DNA from: Dinoroseobacter sp.
Lineage (GTDB): Bacteria > Pseudomonadota > Alphaproteobacteria > Rhodobacterales > Rhodobacteraceae
NCBI GenBank assembly: GCA_017643385.1
Contig: JAEPNN010000008.1
Coordinates: 124,001 to 188,000, forward strand
Reading direction: 5' to 3'
Length of the DNA stretch: 64,000 bases
Part shown: piece by piece, positions 1-8,947 of the stretch
Layout of the letters: every line of letters starts with the position of its first letter
Position numbering within the stretch: position 1 is the stretch's first letter
The notes under the pieces: model-generated
What the model saw: only the letters and a program-made list of their open reading frames with translations
Databases searched by the model: none
What the model was told of the DNA's origin: nothing
Program-made: the position numbers and the translations under genes

Positions 1-1
1 G

Positions 2-2737
2 GGACGCAAACAGGCCGGAATGGAGCACTGGCTGCCCTTTTTCCATGATGAACTTGAGCCGCTGACCGCGTATCTACCCGGCGCAAGCGTCATTTTGGAC
101 GATCAGTTTGTGGCGGCACATCTTGCCCGCTGGGAGGGTATCGCGGATCAGTGCGAAACGCGCCGTCTTGCCATGCAACAAAAGGGCCGAATCGATACGG
201 TCTACAAACCGTGCCCACCAAGCCGTCTTTATATTGATGAGGCAGGACTTGCGGCTTTGCTAAAGCCCCACAGGGTCCTGCAACTGACACCTTCACCGGT
301 TCCTCCCGGGCCGGGACTGGTGGATGCCGGCGGCCGGATCGGGCGGAGTTTTGCGCCTGAGCGTAAGCTTGAAAATACAAATCTTTTCGATGTGTTAGTT
401 TCCCATATTCGCGCCAAATCTGAAGAAGGTCCAGTGGTGCTTGCGTCTTGGTCAACAGGCGCCAGAGAGCGGTTGATGGGACTTCTGGAAGATTATGGTC
501 TGCCAGAAGTCGTCGAGATCGACGATCTGCGTGATTTACCAAAACACGGTGTCTATGCGCTCGTCTGGACGCTTGAGCAGGGCTTCGTTCTGCCGCTTCC
601 AAACGAGCGTGTGCTTTGCGTTATCTCAGAGCAGGACGTTCTGGGGGATCGATTGATCCGAAAGCCCAAACGGGCGCGCCGTGCAGAAAACTTCCTGCAA
701 GAGGCCAACAGCTTGAGCCTGGGCGATCTTGTTGTGCACGTGGACCACGGTGTAGGGCTTTATAAGGGGCTTGAAACGGTCACTGCGGCAGGGGCTCCGC
801 ATGAATGCCTGCATTTGGAATACGCCGGTGGCGACAGGCTCTATCTGCCGGTTGAAAACATAGAGCTGCTGTCAAAGTTTGGGCAGGAACAGGGGCTTCT
901 GGACAAGCTTGGTGGCGGCGCCTGGCAGGCAAAGAAGGCACGCTTAAAAGAGCGCATTCGCATGATGGCGGATCGTCTGATCCGGATCGCTGCGGAGCGT
1001 GCCCTGCGTAGGGCGCCCGTTCTAGATCCGCCACCTGAGATGTGGGATGATTTCGCAGCACGTTTCCCGTATCAGGAAACAGATGATCAGCTGTCTGCCA
1101 TCCACGATGTGATCACAGACATGGGATCTGGTCAGCCGATGGATCGCCTAATTTGTGGGGATGTTGGTTTCGGCAAAACCGAAGTCGCGATGCGCGCTGC
1201 ATTTATCGCGGCCATGTCAGGCGTGCAAGTTGCTGTAATCGCGCCAACAACCTTGCTTGCGCGTCAGCATTACCAAAGCTTTGCTGAGCGTTTCAGAGGC
1301 TTTCCACTAGAGGTTCGCCCCTTGTCTCGATTTGTGAGTGCAAAGTCCGCAGCTGACACACGTGCGCGCCTTGCGGCGGGGTCGGTTGATATCGCGATCG
1401 GCACGCATGCTTTGCTGGCCAAACAGGTAAAGTTTTCTAACCTCGGGCTTCTGATTATTGATGAAGAACAGCATTTTGGTGTGACACATAAGGAAAGGCT
1501 GAAGGAGCTTCGCAGCGACATTCACGTGTTGACGCTAACCGCAACGCCCATCCCGCGGACGCTACAACTTTCGCTGTCTGGTGTTCGCGATCTGTCTATT
1601 ATCGGCACGCCCCCGGTAGACCGTCTGGCCATCAGAACATATGTCAGCGAATTTGATGCGGTGACGATCAGGGAAGCGTTGTTGCGCGAGTATTATCGCG
1701 GAGGGCAAAGCTTTTATGTTGTGCCTCGGATTAGTGATCTCCCTGAAATAGAGGAGTTTTTGCGCGATCAGGTACCTGAAATTTCTGTGATCACAGCGCA
1801 TGGTCAGATGCCCGCTGGGGAGTTGGATGAGCGCATGAATGCGTTCTATGACGGGAAATACGATGTATTGCTTGCAACGACGATCGTTGAAAGTGGTCTG
1901 GACATTCCGACCGCCAATACAATGGTCGTTCACCGCGCAGATATGTTCGGATTGAGCCAGCTCTATCAGATACGTGGACGCGTAGGCCGTTCAAAAACAA
2001 GAGCCTACGCCTATCTTACCACAAAGCCGCGCGCGAAGCTGACGGCTACGGCAGAGAAACGTCTCAGAGTTCTCGGCAGTCTCGATACATTGGGGGCGGG
2101 TTTTACTCTGGCCAGCCAGGATCTCGACATTCGTGGTGCGGGCAATCTTCTGGGAGAAGAACAATCAGGTCAGTTTCGAGAGGTTGGGTATGAGCTTTAC
2201 CAATCGATGCTGGAAGACGCGATTGCACAGATACGATCTGGCGCGATGGATGGTATCGCAGAGACCGATGAGCAATGGGCGCCAAGCATTAACCTTGGTG
2301 TCCCGGTTCTTATCCCCGCAGATTACGTGGCCGATCTGGATGTGCGCTTGGGTCTTTATCGGCGCCTGTCACATCTGACAACAAAGGTTGAACTGGAAGG
2401 GTTTGCTGCAGAGCTGATTGACCGTTTTGGTAAATTACCTAAGGAAGTGAATACTTTGCTTCTGGTTGTTCGCATAAAATCCATGTGCAAAAGGGCAGGT
2501 ATCGCGCGATTGGATGGTGGCCCTAAGGGGGCCGTCATTCAGTTTCACAACGATAAGTTTGCCAATCCCGCAGGACTTGTGTCCTTCATCCAAGGGCAGA
2601 ATGGCTTGGCGAAAGTTAAAGACAACAAGATTATCGTACGGCGAGATTGGGCACGCGACAGCGATAAGATCAAAGGTGCATTTGCCATCGCACGTGATCT
2701 CGCGGTGGAAGCAAAACCAAAATCAACGAAAACCTAG
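2..2737 (+). CDS. mfd: Transcription-repair coupling factor Mfd (5' end outside window)
   Basis: This is a superfamily 2 DNA translocase that removes RNA polymerase stalled at lesions and recruits UvrA. The reading frame is open to the window edge, and the residues before the first ATG at 20 (GRKQAG) are Mfd-like, so about 240 N-terminal residues lie outside. Counting from that ATG, the RNA polymerase-interacting domain is near 230-300 (LGDLVVHVDHGVG), Walker A GDVGFGKT near 380, the DEEQ box near 481, helicase motif VI (QIRGRVGRS) near 655, and the TRCF C-terminal domain after about 740. It ends in a TAG that shares a CTAG with the stop of the convergent transporter gene. The family assignment is secure. 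Confidence 0.97.
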   Translation, partial: GRKQAGMEHWLPFFHDELEPLTAYLPGASVILDDQFVAAHLARWEGIADQCETRRLAMQQKGRIDTVYKPCPPSRLYIDEAGLAALLKPHRVLQLTPSPVPPGPGLVDAGGRIGRSFAPERKLENTNLFDVLVSHIRAKSEEGPVVLASWSTGARERLMGLLEDYGLPEVVEIDDLRDLPKHGVYALVWTLEQGFVLPLPNERVLCVISEQDVLGDRLIRKPKRARRAENFLQEANSLSLGDLVVHVDHGVGLYKGLETVTAAGAPHECLHLEYAGGDRLYLPVENIELLSKFGQEQGLLDKLGGGAWQAKKARLKERIRMMADRLIRIAAERALRRAPVLDPPPEMWDDFAARFPYQETDDQLSAIHDVITDMGSGQPMDRLICGDVGFGKTEVAMRAAFIAAMSGVQVAVIAPTTLLARQHYQSFAERFRGFPLEVRPLSRFVSAKSAADTRARLAAGSVDIAIGTHALLAKQVKFSNLGLLIIDEEQHFGVTHKERLKELRSDIHVLTLTATPIPRTLQLSLSGVRDLSIIGTPPVDRLAIRTYVSEFDAVTIREALLREYYRGGQSFYVVPRISDLPEIEEFLRDQVPEISVITAHGQMPAGELDERMNAFYDGKYDVLLATTIVESGLDIPTANTMVVHRADMFGLSQLYQIRGRVGRSKTRAYAYLTTKPRAKLTATAEKRLRVLGSLDTLGAGFTLASQDLDIRGAGNLLGEEQSGQFREVGYELYQSMLEDAIAQIRSGAMDGIAETDEQWAPSINLGVPVLIPADYVADLDVRLGLYRRLSHLTTKVELEGFAAELIDRFGKLPKEVNTLLLVVRIKSMCKRAGIARLDGGPKGAVIQFHNDKFANPAGLVSFIQGQNGLAKVKDNKIIVRRDWARDSDKIKGAFAIARDLAVEAKPKSTKT

Positions 2738-3966
2738 ACATCACCTTTTGGCATGCGTGTCATAAAGAAAACCGACAGGACACAGAGCGCAAGCGTACCT
2801 GCCGCAAGTGGAATTGGGGTGCCATCAAAAGCGATGCCAAGCGGAGCGCCTATGGCACCGCCGAGCAATGTAGAAACAGCACTCATCGTCGACGCGGCCG
2901 TTCCTGCGATATGACCCATCGGTTGAAGTGCGAGCGCATTCAAGTTCCCCAAAGTGAACCCTAGCATTCCAAAGAGCGTGATAAGCCACAAAAAATAAGT
3001 CAAAAATTGCGCATCAGCCCCATCAGGCAGAACTGCCATAGACCCAAGAGCCAAGGTGGAAAATACACATTGGGAAATCAAGGCGAGGTAAATCAGTCTG
3101 CGCATCCCAAGGCGCACCACGATTGCTGCGTTAACCAAGCTAGGAATCGCTGAGATCAAGGCCAGCGCGCCAAACCAGAGCGGAAAACTTTCCGCCATTC
3201 CGAATGTTATGTCGAATACGGGCTGGACTGAAGCGATTGCGCCAAAAAGCATAGCAAAAATAGTAGCTTGTACAGCGATGCTCAGTCTTACAACGGGGTG
3301 TGCAAGAACCTCTCGTATCGAAGTTGCTAGCGGCCGGATCGCAAGATCGCGCCTTTCGCTGACGGGCAGGGTCTCGGGCTGACGGATAAGAAGCCAACCT
3401 ACTGAAACCAATGAGAAAACTACGAATCCCAAGAATATTGCGCGCCATCCGAAGCCCGCCATGATCCATGATCCGATAAGAGGCGCCACAGCGGGAAAAA
3501 GCGTGAAAATCAGCATCGCAAAGGAAACGATGCGTGCCATCTGGCGCCCTTCATAGATGTCGCGAACGATAGCAAGAGCTACGACGCGTGGTCCTGCAGC
3601 GCCCAGGCCCTGCAGCACACGTCCCAAGAGCATCAATTCAAAGGACGAACTTATCCACGCGAGGAATGCGCCAGAAATATATAATATTGCGCCGAAAAAA
3701 ATGACCGGTCGTCGGCCAAACCTATCGCTCAGCGGACCTGCAAGTAAGGTCCCAAACCCCATCCCCAGTACAAATGAAGTTATGATGAGCTGTGCAGAAT
3801 TTGGATTGGAGGAGGCGAGTTCTGATGCGATATCGGGCAGGGCGGGCAACATGGCATCGATCGAGAACGCGACTGATGCAAAAAGTATTCCCATAAGCGC
3901 GATAAATTCGAACTGACCTAACCTTTCTCGCGCTGTCTGGTCACCCAGTTTTGTAGGGCGGGTCAA
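2734..3966 (-). CDS. MFS drug-resistance transporter, Bcr/CflA type
   Basis: This 410-residue protein has about 12 hydrophobic segments and fits a proton-driven exporter of the Bcr/CflA (DHA1) branch in the inner membrane. The MFS motif A, GPLSDRFGRRPV, is at residues 77-88, and the motif-C-like GSWIMAGFGWR follows TM5. The start appears to be TTG at 3966. The next in-frame ATG falls inside the first membrane helix, and the TTG overlaps the TGA of the upstream DsbA-like gene by 4 bases, which suggests translational coupling. The substrate cannot be read from the sequence. Its 3' end overlaps mfd tail-to-tail. Confidence 0.88.
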   Translation of the reverse strand: MTRPTKLGDQTARERLGQFEFIALMGILFASVAFSIDAMLPALPDIASELASSNPNSAQLIITSFVLGMGFGTLLAGPLSDRFGRRPVIFFGAILYISGAFLAWISSSFELMLLGRVLQGLGAAGPRVVALAIVRDIYEGRQMARIVSFAMLIFTLFPAVAPLIGSWIMAGFGWRAIFLGFVVFSLVSVGWLLIRQPETLPVSERRDLAIRPLATSIREVLAHPVVRLSIAVQATIFAMLFGAIASVQPVFDITFGMAESFPLWFGALALISAIPSLVNAAIVVRLGMRRLIYLALISQCVFSTLALGSMAVLPDGADAQFLTYFLWLITLFGMLGFTLGNLNALALQPMGHIAGTAASTMSAVSTLLGGAIGAPLGIAFDGTPIPLAAGTLALCVLSVFFMTRMPKGDV

Positions 3967-4610
3967 TCTGTGCTTTCTTTCATGTTTTCAGAGAGTTCAT
4001 CAAGCACTTGCAACCAAAGAGATTTTGGCTGCGCCCCCCTTAGTGCGTGGGTGTTGGCAACAATGAAGCATGGCACTCCGCTGACCCCGCGCTGGCGCGC
4101 ATGAACGTCGCGATCCTTAATCGACTGCACGTCAGCGTCGCCTGAAAACAACCGTTTCAAGATCTCTGGGTTCATCCCAATCGAACTGCCGATCTCTATC
4201 AAAATCTCGGTATCTCCAATATCGCGGTACTCATTGAAAAATGCTTTGAACAGGGCGGAGACAGCAGGAGTCTGACGTCCCTCAAGGCCGGCCCAGTGTA
4301 TCAAACGATGCGCGTTCAGGGTATTGGGCTGTCGGTCGATGGCAGAGAAATCAATACTTAAATCAAGCGCTTCCGTACGTTCTATGACGGTTGCATAAGC
4401 GCTGGCGGCGCCGGATTGGCCTCCAAATTTCATTTCCATGTAGTCCTTTCGGTCCATGCCTTCCGCGGGCATGTCCGGATTAAGCTGGAAGGGATGCCAT
4501 TCGATCGTAAACGGATGATCAGGCCGTTCTGCAAGGGCGTGGTCGAGCTCGGCTTTCCCGATGTAGCACCAGGGGCAGACGGGATCTGAAATGATGTCGA
4601 GCTTAATCAT
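3963..4610 (-). CDS. DsbA-family oxidoreductase, FrnE-like
   Basis: This 215-residue thioredoxin-fold protein belongs to the DSBA/FrnE group (2-hydroxychromene isomerase-like). The redox motif CPWC is at residues 12-15 and the cis-proline loop GVP at 178-180. There is no signal peptide, so it is probably a cytosolic thiol-disulfide oxidoreductase rather than a periplasmic DsbA. The ATG at 4610 was chosen because the fold begins there (MIKLDIISDPVCPWC). A longer frame runs on to 4874, but that part is not DsbA-like and overlaps the divergent regulator. It is probably co-transcribed with the exporter downstream. Confidence 0.88.
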   Translation of the reverse strand: MIKLDIISDPVCPWCYIGKAELDHALAERPDHPFTIEWHPFQLNPDMPAEGMDRKDYMEMKFGGQSGAASAYATVIERTEALDLSIDFSAIDRQPNTLNAHRLIHWAGLEGRQTPAVSALFKAFFNEYRDIGDTEILIEIGSSIGMNPEILKRLFSGDADVQSIKDRDVHARQRGVSGVPCFIVANTHALRGAQPKSLWLQVLDELSENMKESTD

Positions 4611-4645
4611 CGGAACCTGTTTCTTCTTGGGTATCTTCGTTGAAT

Positions 4646-4659
4646 GAGGCTGGAGCCTC
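4646..4659. promoter_or_regulatory. Perfect inverted repeat between divergent genes
   Basis: GAGGCT-GG-AGCCTC lies in the 157-bp space between the DsbA-like gene and the divergent XRE-cupin gene, 36 bp before the DsbA start. It could be an operator for the adjacent regulator or a short hairpin in the leader. No matching second copy was seen nearby. Confidence 0.3.
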
Positions 4660-4767
4660 CAACTGTCAATGCGCGCCGTGCGTACGTAGTGCGCCGGAAC
4701 GTGTGTTCGCGCACAGGTCGGGTGAGCGTTGCATTCACGCTGATCTTTCGGTCTAAGCACACGCATT

Positions 4768-5397
4768 ATGACGGATGCAAATGAGCCAAGTCTGATCAAG
4801 TTGGCCCGTGAAAACGGGCAAGATTCACATGTGGAACCCTTGGATCTTGGAGAACGGGTTAGGGACCTGCGCAAGGCGCGTGGGTTGACCTTGGAGCAAG
4901 CCGCACAGCAAGCCGGTATGGCGCGGTCTACCTTGTCAAAGATTGAGAACGCGCAAATGTCGCCGACATTTGATGCGCTTAAGAAACTTGCCAGCGGTTT
5001 GCAGATCTCAATTCCTCAACTTTTCACACCACCCAGAGATGGGCAGATCACAGGACGTCTGTCGGTGACGAAAGGTGGGGACGGGGCTTCTCATCCTACA
5101 TCGACATACGAACATGAGATGTTGGCTAACGCGCTGACCAAGAAGGCGATGCTTCCGTACCAAACGCGGATACGCGCGCGCAGCTTTAAAGAGTTCGAGG
5201 GTTGGGTGCGCCATGATGGCGAAGAGTTTCTTTACGTACTTACCGGAGCGATCTGTTTGTACACCGAGTTCTATGAGCCAATCGAAATGCGGCGTGGCGA
5301 CAGCGCATACTATGATGCCACAATGGGGCATAACGTAATTACTGTCAGTGATGATGATGCGACGATCTTGTGGGTCACGTCTTTGCCACCAGAATGA
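4768..5397 (+). CDS. XRE-family regulator with C-terminal cupin domain
   Basis: This 209-residue DNA-binding protein has an XRE-type helix-turn-helix at residues 30-84 (LRKARGLTLEQAAQQAG ... STLSKIENAQMSPT) and a cupin beta-barrel at about 140-205 (EEFLYVLTGAICLYTEFYEP ... GDSAYYDA). This architecture is that of PuuR-type small-molecule sensors of amino-acid or polyamine metabolism. The ligand here is unknown. It is divergent from the DsbA-exporter pair, which makes those genes and itself natural targets. The ATG at 4768 gives a start well ahead of the HTH. Confidence 0.88.
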   Translation: MTDANEPSLIKLARENGQDSHVEPLDLGERVRDLRKARGLTLEQAAQQAGMARSTLSKIENAQMSPTFDALKKLASGLQISIPQLFTPPRDGQITGRLSVTKGGDGASHPTSTYEHEMLANALTKKAMLPYQTRIRARSFKEFEGWVRHDGEEFLYVLTGAICLYTEFYEPIEMRRGDSAYYDATMGHNVITVSDDDATILWVTSLPPE

Positions 5398-5414
5398 TAT
5401 CACGTTTAAGTCGT

Positions 5415-5463
5415 ATAATCATGATTATGTTAAATTACAGATATGTGTAGTTTTCCGGAAAAC
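5415..5463. promoter_or_regulatory. Two perfect 14-bp palindromes in an AT-rich spacer
   Basis: ATAATCATGATTAT (5415-5428) and GTTTTCCGGAAAAC (5450-5463) are both uninterrupted perfect palindromes within the 222-bp gap between the XRE-cupin gene and aroQ. Palindromes without a loop suit protein-binding sites better than terminators. The rest of the gap (5464-5619) holds the aroQ leader with a GAGGAG ribosome-binding site at 5608-5613; I see no other feature. Confidence 0.35.
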
Positions 5464-5619
5464 CGAGTAATTGCAGAGGCTAACGTGTATTTCCTCATGT
5501 TTTAATAAGCTGGACGCGGTGATTAGTGATAATTTCTGCATGGAGTGACACGCGCCCGGCCTCTGATTGTTCTCGACAAATAGACCCGACTCACGCATGA
5601 GAGCGCCGAGGAGATTGAT

Positions 5620-6060
5620 ATGCCCGAACTACTGATCCTGAATGGACCCAACTTGAACTTGCTTGGGACACGGCAGCCTGAAGTTTACGGTCATCAGACG
5701 CTGGCAGATGTCGAAAGTCTGTGCGCACAAACGGCTAAGGCGCATGGGTTTTCAGTCGTGTGCAAACAGTCAAATTCTGAAGGCGGCTTGGTGGATGCAC
5801 TGCATGCTGCACGCGGAACTCAGGTTGGCGTAGCATTCAATGCGGGCGCGTACACGCACACATCGGTTGCGTTGCGTGATGCAATTTCTGCGATTGAACT
5901 GCCTGTTGTTGAAATCCACATGTCGAATGTTCATGCACGCGAAGATTTCCGGCATCACAGCTATATGGCACCGGTCTGTCTTGGACAAATCTCTGGGTTT
6001 GGTGCAGACAGTTACCGATTGGCTGTTGAGGCTTTGATCCGGCACATCAAAGGCAGCTAA
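5620..6060 (+). CDS. aroQ: 3-dehydroquinate dehydratase, type II
   Basis: AroQ converts 3-dehydroquinate to 3-dehydroshikimate, the third step of the shikimate pathway, as a cytosolic dodecamer. The 146-residue length is typical. Visible signatures are LNGPNLNLLGTRQPEVYG at 6-23 with the catalytic Tyr at 23, the substrate loop FNAGAYTHTS and the HMSN-HARE-FRHHS block. It stands alone here; aroK-aroB and the DAHP synthase are elsewhere in the window. It is convergent with tsf. Confidence 0.96.
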   Translation: MPELLILNGPNLNLLGTRQPEVYGHQTLADVESLCAQTAKAHGFSVVCKQSNSEGGLVDALHAARGTQVGVAFNAGAYTHTSVALRDAISAIELPVVEIHMSNVHAREDFRHHSYMAPVCLGQISGFGADSYRLAVEALIRHIKGS

Positions 6061-6064
6061 CATG

Positions 6065-6087
6065 AAAAAGGGGCCCTAAGGCCCCTT
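6065..6087 (-). terminator. Rho-independent terminator of rpsB-tsf
   Basis: Read on the minus strand, an 8-bp stem (AAGGGGCC / GGCCCCTT) with a 4-base loop is followed by a run of T. It begins 23 bases after the tsf stop. The same stem would face aroQ transcripts on the plus strand, but without a T tract. Confidence 0.85.
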
Positions 6088-6109
6088 ACCTATTCGATCT
6101 TTTGGCGTC

Positions 6110-6985
6110 TCAGCCTTGCATTGTTTTTGCAACTTCGGCTGCAAAATCCTCGGCTTCTTTTTCGATGCCTTCGCCGACTTCCATACGCACAAAGCCAGTG
6201 ATTTCCACATCAGCTTCTTTTGCCGCAGCGCCAACGGTCAGGTCTGGGTTGACCACAAACTGCTGGTTCACAAGCGTGATTTCGGCAAGGAACTTCTTCA
6301 TACGGCCAACGATCATCTTTTCGATAACAGCTTCTGGCTTGCCAGATTCGCGTGCGATGTCCATCTGAACGGCTTTTTCTTTCTCGACAACAGCCGGATC
6401 GAGATCGGCTTCAGACAAAGATGCCGGGTTGGCTGCAGCAACGTGCATGGCGATTTGCTTACCAATTCCGTTGTCAGCACCGTTCAAAGCGACAAGAACG
6501 CCAATTTTGCCCATGCTGTCCGCAGCAGCGTTGTGGACGTAGGACACAACGGATTCACCGCTGACTTTTGCCATACGACGCAGTGACATGTTTTCGCCGA
6601 TGGTAGCGATCTTGGACGTCAGGACGTCTTCAACGGTTTTGCCGCCGACATCTGCGGTCTTCAGTGCGTCAACGTCGTCAACACCCAGTGCAGTTTTCGC
6701 GAAATCAGAAACCATGGCCTGGAAGTCGGCGTTCTTGCCGACGAAGTCGGTTTCTGAGTTCACTTCGATCGCAACAGCGGTACCACCTTCAACAGCAACG
6801 GCCACAAGGCCTTCTGCCGCGGTTCGACCGGATTTCTTTGCGGCCTTGGCAAGACCTTTGGTGCGCAGCCAATCGACAGCGGCTTCCATGTCGCCATCAG
6901 ATTCGGTCAGTGCTTTTTTCGCGTCCATCATGCCGGCACCCGTGGTGTCGCGCAGCTCTTTCACCATTGCAGCGGTAATCGCCAT
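6110..6985 (-). CDS. tsf: Elongation factor Ts
   Basis: EF-Ts is the nucleotide-exchange factor for EF-Tu in the cytosol. The 291-residue protein begins [20 protein letters not shown], the conserved N-terminal domain, followed by the TDFVGKN motif near residue 80 that contacts EF-Tu. It follows rpsB after 80 bp, the almost universal bacterial order. The spacer holds a GC-rich 7-bp hairpin (7012-7033) without a T tract. Confidence 0.98.
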   Translation of the reverse strand: MAITAAMVKELRDTTGAGMMDAKKALTESDGDMEAAVDWLRTKGLAKAAKKSGRTAAEGLVAVAVEGGTAVAIEVNSETDFVGKNADFQAMVSDFAKTALGVDDVDALKTADVGGKTVEDVLTSKIATIGENMSLRRMAKVSGESVVSYVHNAAADSMGKIGVLVALNGADNGIGKQIAMHVAAANPASLSEADLDPAVVEKEKAVQMDIARESGKPEAVIEKMIVGRMKKFLAEITLVNQQFVVNPDLTVGAAAKEADVEITGFVRMEVGEGIEKEAEDFAAEVAKTMQG

Positions 6986-7011
6986 CCTGGTTTCTCCTTA
7001 ATTGGTCAGAG

Positions 7012-7033
7012 GCCCGGGAACTGATCCCCGGGC
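7012..7033 (-). promoter_or_regulatory. Hairpin between rpsB and tsf
   Basis: GCCCGGG and CCCGGGC pair around an 8-base loop in the intercistronic region. No T run follows, so it is more likely an RNA processing or stabilising element than a terminator. Function is not known here. Confidence 0.4.
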
Positions 7034-7065
7034 GTTGTCTCAATTCAATTCGCGATTGCGAAGGT

Positions 7066-7857
7066 TTAGCTTTCTGCGGCGGCTTCTTCTGCTGGGGCTT
7101 CGGCGACCACTTCTTCTTCAAGGCCCGCTTCCATCTCGCCCAGATCAACACCTGCGGCGCCCAGTTGTGCGGACATGCCGTCAAGCGCTGCCCGGCTGAC
7201 CAGATCACAGTAAAGCGAAATCGCACGCGACGCGTCGTCGTTGCCTGGGATGATGTAGTCGATGCCATCAGGCGAGCAGTTTGAGTCGACAACCGCAACC
7301 ACCGGAATGCCAAGCTTCTTGGCTTCTGCGATGGCCAAATCTTCCTTGTTCACATCAATGACGAACAGCAGATCTGGAACACCGCCCATTTCACGGATGC
7401 CGCCGAGCGATGCCTGAAGCTTGCCCTGGTCCCGTTCCATGCCGAGACGTTCTTTCTTGGTCATCCCGTCAGCGCCAGCTGCCATCACTTCGTCGATTTC
7501 TTTCAGACGCTTGATGGAATTGGAAACGGTTTTCCAGTTGGTCAGCGTGCCGCCGAGCCAACGGTGGTTCATGTAGTATTGTGCGCAGCGCTCTGCAGCT
7601 TCGGCAACTGGACCAGCGGCTTGGCGTTTGGTGCCAACAAAGAGCACGCGACCGCCTTTTGCAACGGTTTCGCGCACTGCGTTGAGTGCTGCGTCGAGCA
7701 TCGGCAGGGTTTGCGTCAGGTCAAAAATGTGGATGCCGTTCTTATCACCATAAATGAACGGAGCCATTCGGGGGTTCCAGCGCTGTGTCTGGTGACCGAA
7801 GTGAACGCCAGCTTCCAAAAGCTGACGCAATGTAAAATCAGGGAGCGCCATGTCCAA
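7066..7857 (-). CDS. rpsB: 30S ribosomal protein S2
   Basis: S2 is a late-assembling protein of the small subunit that binds near the back of the 30S head/body with S1. The 263-residue product contains the hallmark blocks [10 protein letters not shown] near residue 20 and [11 protein letters not shown] near 160. It ends in an acidic Ala/Glu tail ([17 protein letters not shown]), common in alphaproteobacterial S2. It has a strong AAAGGAAA ribosome-binding site that directly abuts a structured leader. It is the first gene of rpsB-tsf. Confidence 0.98.
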   Translation of the reverse strand: MDMALPDFTLRQLLEAGVHFGHQTQRWNPRMAPFIYGDKNGIHIFDLTQTLPMLDAALNAVRETVAKGGRVLFVGTKRQAAGPVAEAAERCAQYYMNHRWLGGTLTNWKTVSNSIKRLKEIDEVMAAGADGMTKKERLGMERDQGKLQASLGGIREMGGVPDLLFVIDVNKEDLAIAEAKKLGIPVVAVVDSNCSPDGIDYIIPGNDDASRAISLYCDLVSRAALDGMSAQLGAAGVDLGEMEAGLEEEVVAEAPAEEAAAES

Positions 7858-7858
7858 G

Positions 7859-7911
7859 TTTCCTTTCCGGTTTGCGCCTCGGCAGAACGTCAGAGGGAAA
7901 CCCTCAACCGG
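7859..7911 (-). promoter_or_regulatory. Structured rpsB leader next to the ribosome-binding site
   Basis: On the transcript, CCGGTT (7911-7906) pairs with AACCGG (7872-7867), and a perfect GAGGG-TTT-CCCTC hairpin (7905-7893) stacks directly inside it. The closing strand ends one base from the AAAGGAAA Shine-Dalgarno. In E. coli, S2 represses its own leader. This arrangement suggests a similar autogenous control element, which is inference. Confidence 0.45.
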
Positions 7912-8012
7912 CGGACACGAACGGGATGTCTCTCCGAACGGCCCAAGCCCTGCCTGTGAAGTGTGCGCGCTCTACGCCATTGGGCCGGGACGCGCAAGTG
8001 GTGTTAGAGCCT

Positions 8013-8843
8013 TTAGAAGAACTTGCGTTTGATCCAGGCCCAAAACCCGCGTTTCGCAGGTTCAACAGACTGCATTTGGTCTTGTTTGGCTTCGGGCAAG
8101 CCAGGAACGGTTGCGCCGGCTTGACCTGTGATTGGCGGCAACATGGCAGGCCGCGGAGGCGGAGATGTGCTCACAATCGTAGGAACAAATTCTTGTGCGC
8201 GAACAACAACTTCTGGCACCGCAACGGATGCAGGCACAACGCCCGACTGGGCTGCAAACCCGTCTAGAAGATCTTGGACACCCGCCTGCCCGGCCTTGAG
8301 CGCCGATGCCCGTCCGGTTTCGGTGTTTTGTGCCGCCGCCAGAACAGCTGTTCCAACCGCGAGGTTCAGGGCCGCCTGCACGATCACATCATCATGATGA
8401 ACATCCTGGCCGCGTGCCATTTCCACGCGAATAGCCAATTGCATCGCTTCATGTGTCGCGCGCGCTTCTTGGCTGCCACGTGCCACGTCCATTGCAAGTC
8501 CCGCCAGAGTACAGCGCAACGCCTGGGGTTTTGGATTGCCAGATGATAAATAGTTGTCGAACACGCCGCGCATTTCTGCGAGCAACCCCTTCTGATCCTG
8601 TGAAACACGGCGTTCAAGGTTTTGAAGAAGTGGTGTGTCCTGGCGCAGCGATTCAAGGAAAACCGCTTCTTTAGACGGGAAATGCGCGTAAAATGCGCCG
8701 CGCGTCAGACCCGCACGTCCCATGACCTCATCAATGCCCACCCCATCTGGGCCTTTTTCGCGGAAAAGCGGCGCAGCTTTTGACAGCAGCGAAGCGCGCA
8801 CACGTTTATTGTGCGCCGCTTTACGGCTTTGTTCGGTATTCAT
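8013..8843 (-). CDS. TetR-family regulator with long C-terminal tail
   Basis: This 276-residue protein has an N-terminal TetR helix-turn-helix at about 16-60 (VGIDEVMGRAGLTRGAFYAHF) and a helical ligand-binding domain to about 200. TetR proteins are usually near 200 residues. The extra 70-80 residues are proline-rich and end in the aromatic, basic sequence RGFWAWIKRKFF. The ATG at 8843 was chosen over a longer frame reaching 8933 because the HTH follows it at the usual distance. It is divergent from psuK-psuG, 104 bp away, and may control them. The ligand is unknown. Confidence 0.85.
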   Translation of the reverse strand: MNTEQSRKAAHNKRVRASLLSKAAPLFREKGPDGVGIDEVMGRAGLTRGAFYAHFPSKEAVFLESLRQDTPLLQNLERRVSQDQKGLLAEMRGVFDNYLSSGNPKPQALRCTLAGLAMDVARGSQEARATHEAMQLAIRVEMARGQDVHHDDVIVQAALNLAVGTAVLAAAQNTETGRASALKAGQAGVQDLLDGFAAQSGVVPASVAVPEVVVRAQEFVPTIVSTSPPPRPAMLPPITGQAGATVPGLPEAKQDQMQSVEPAKRGFWAWIKRKFF

Positions 8844-8920
8844 TCTTGGCAACCTAAATATGACAGCGAGTCTAGATAGCCCGATTCGAGGGTCTTCGCC
8901 AAGGGTAGGGTCTGGACGAT

Positions 8921-8934
8921 ATGTGACGTGCATG
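8921..8934. promoter_or_regulatory. Imperfect palindrome between tetR and psuK
   Basis: TGACGTGCATGTCA differs from its own reverse complement at only one symmetric pair. It sits 14 bp before psuK and 78 bp before the tetR start, a likely place for a TetR operator. This assignment is inference from position and symmetry only. Confidence 0.35.
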
Positions 8935-8947
8935 TCAGACCAAGCGC

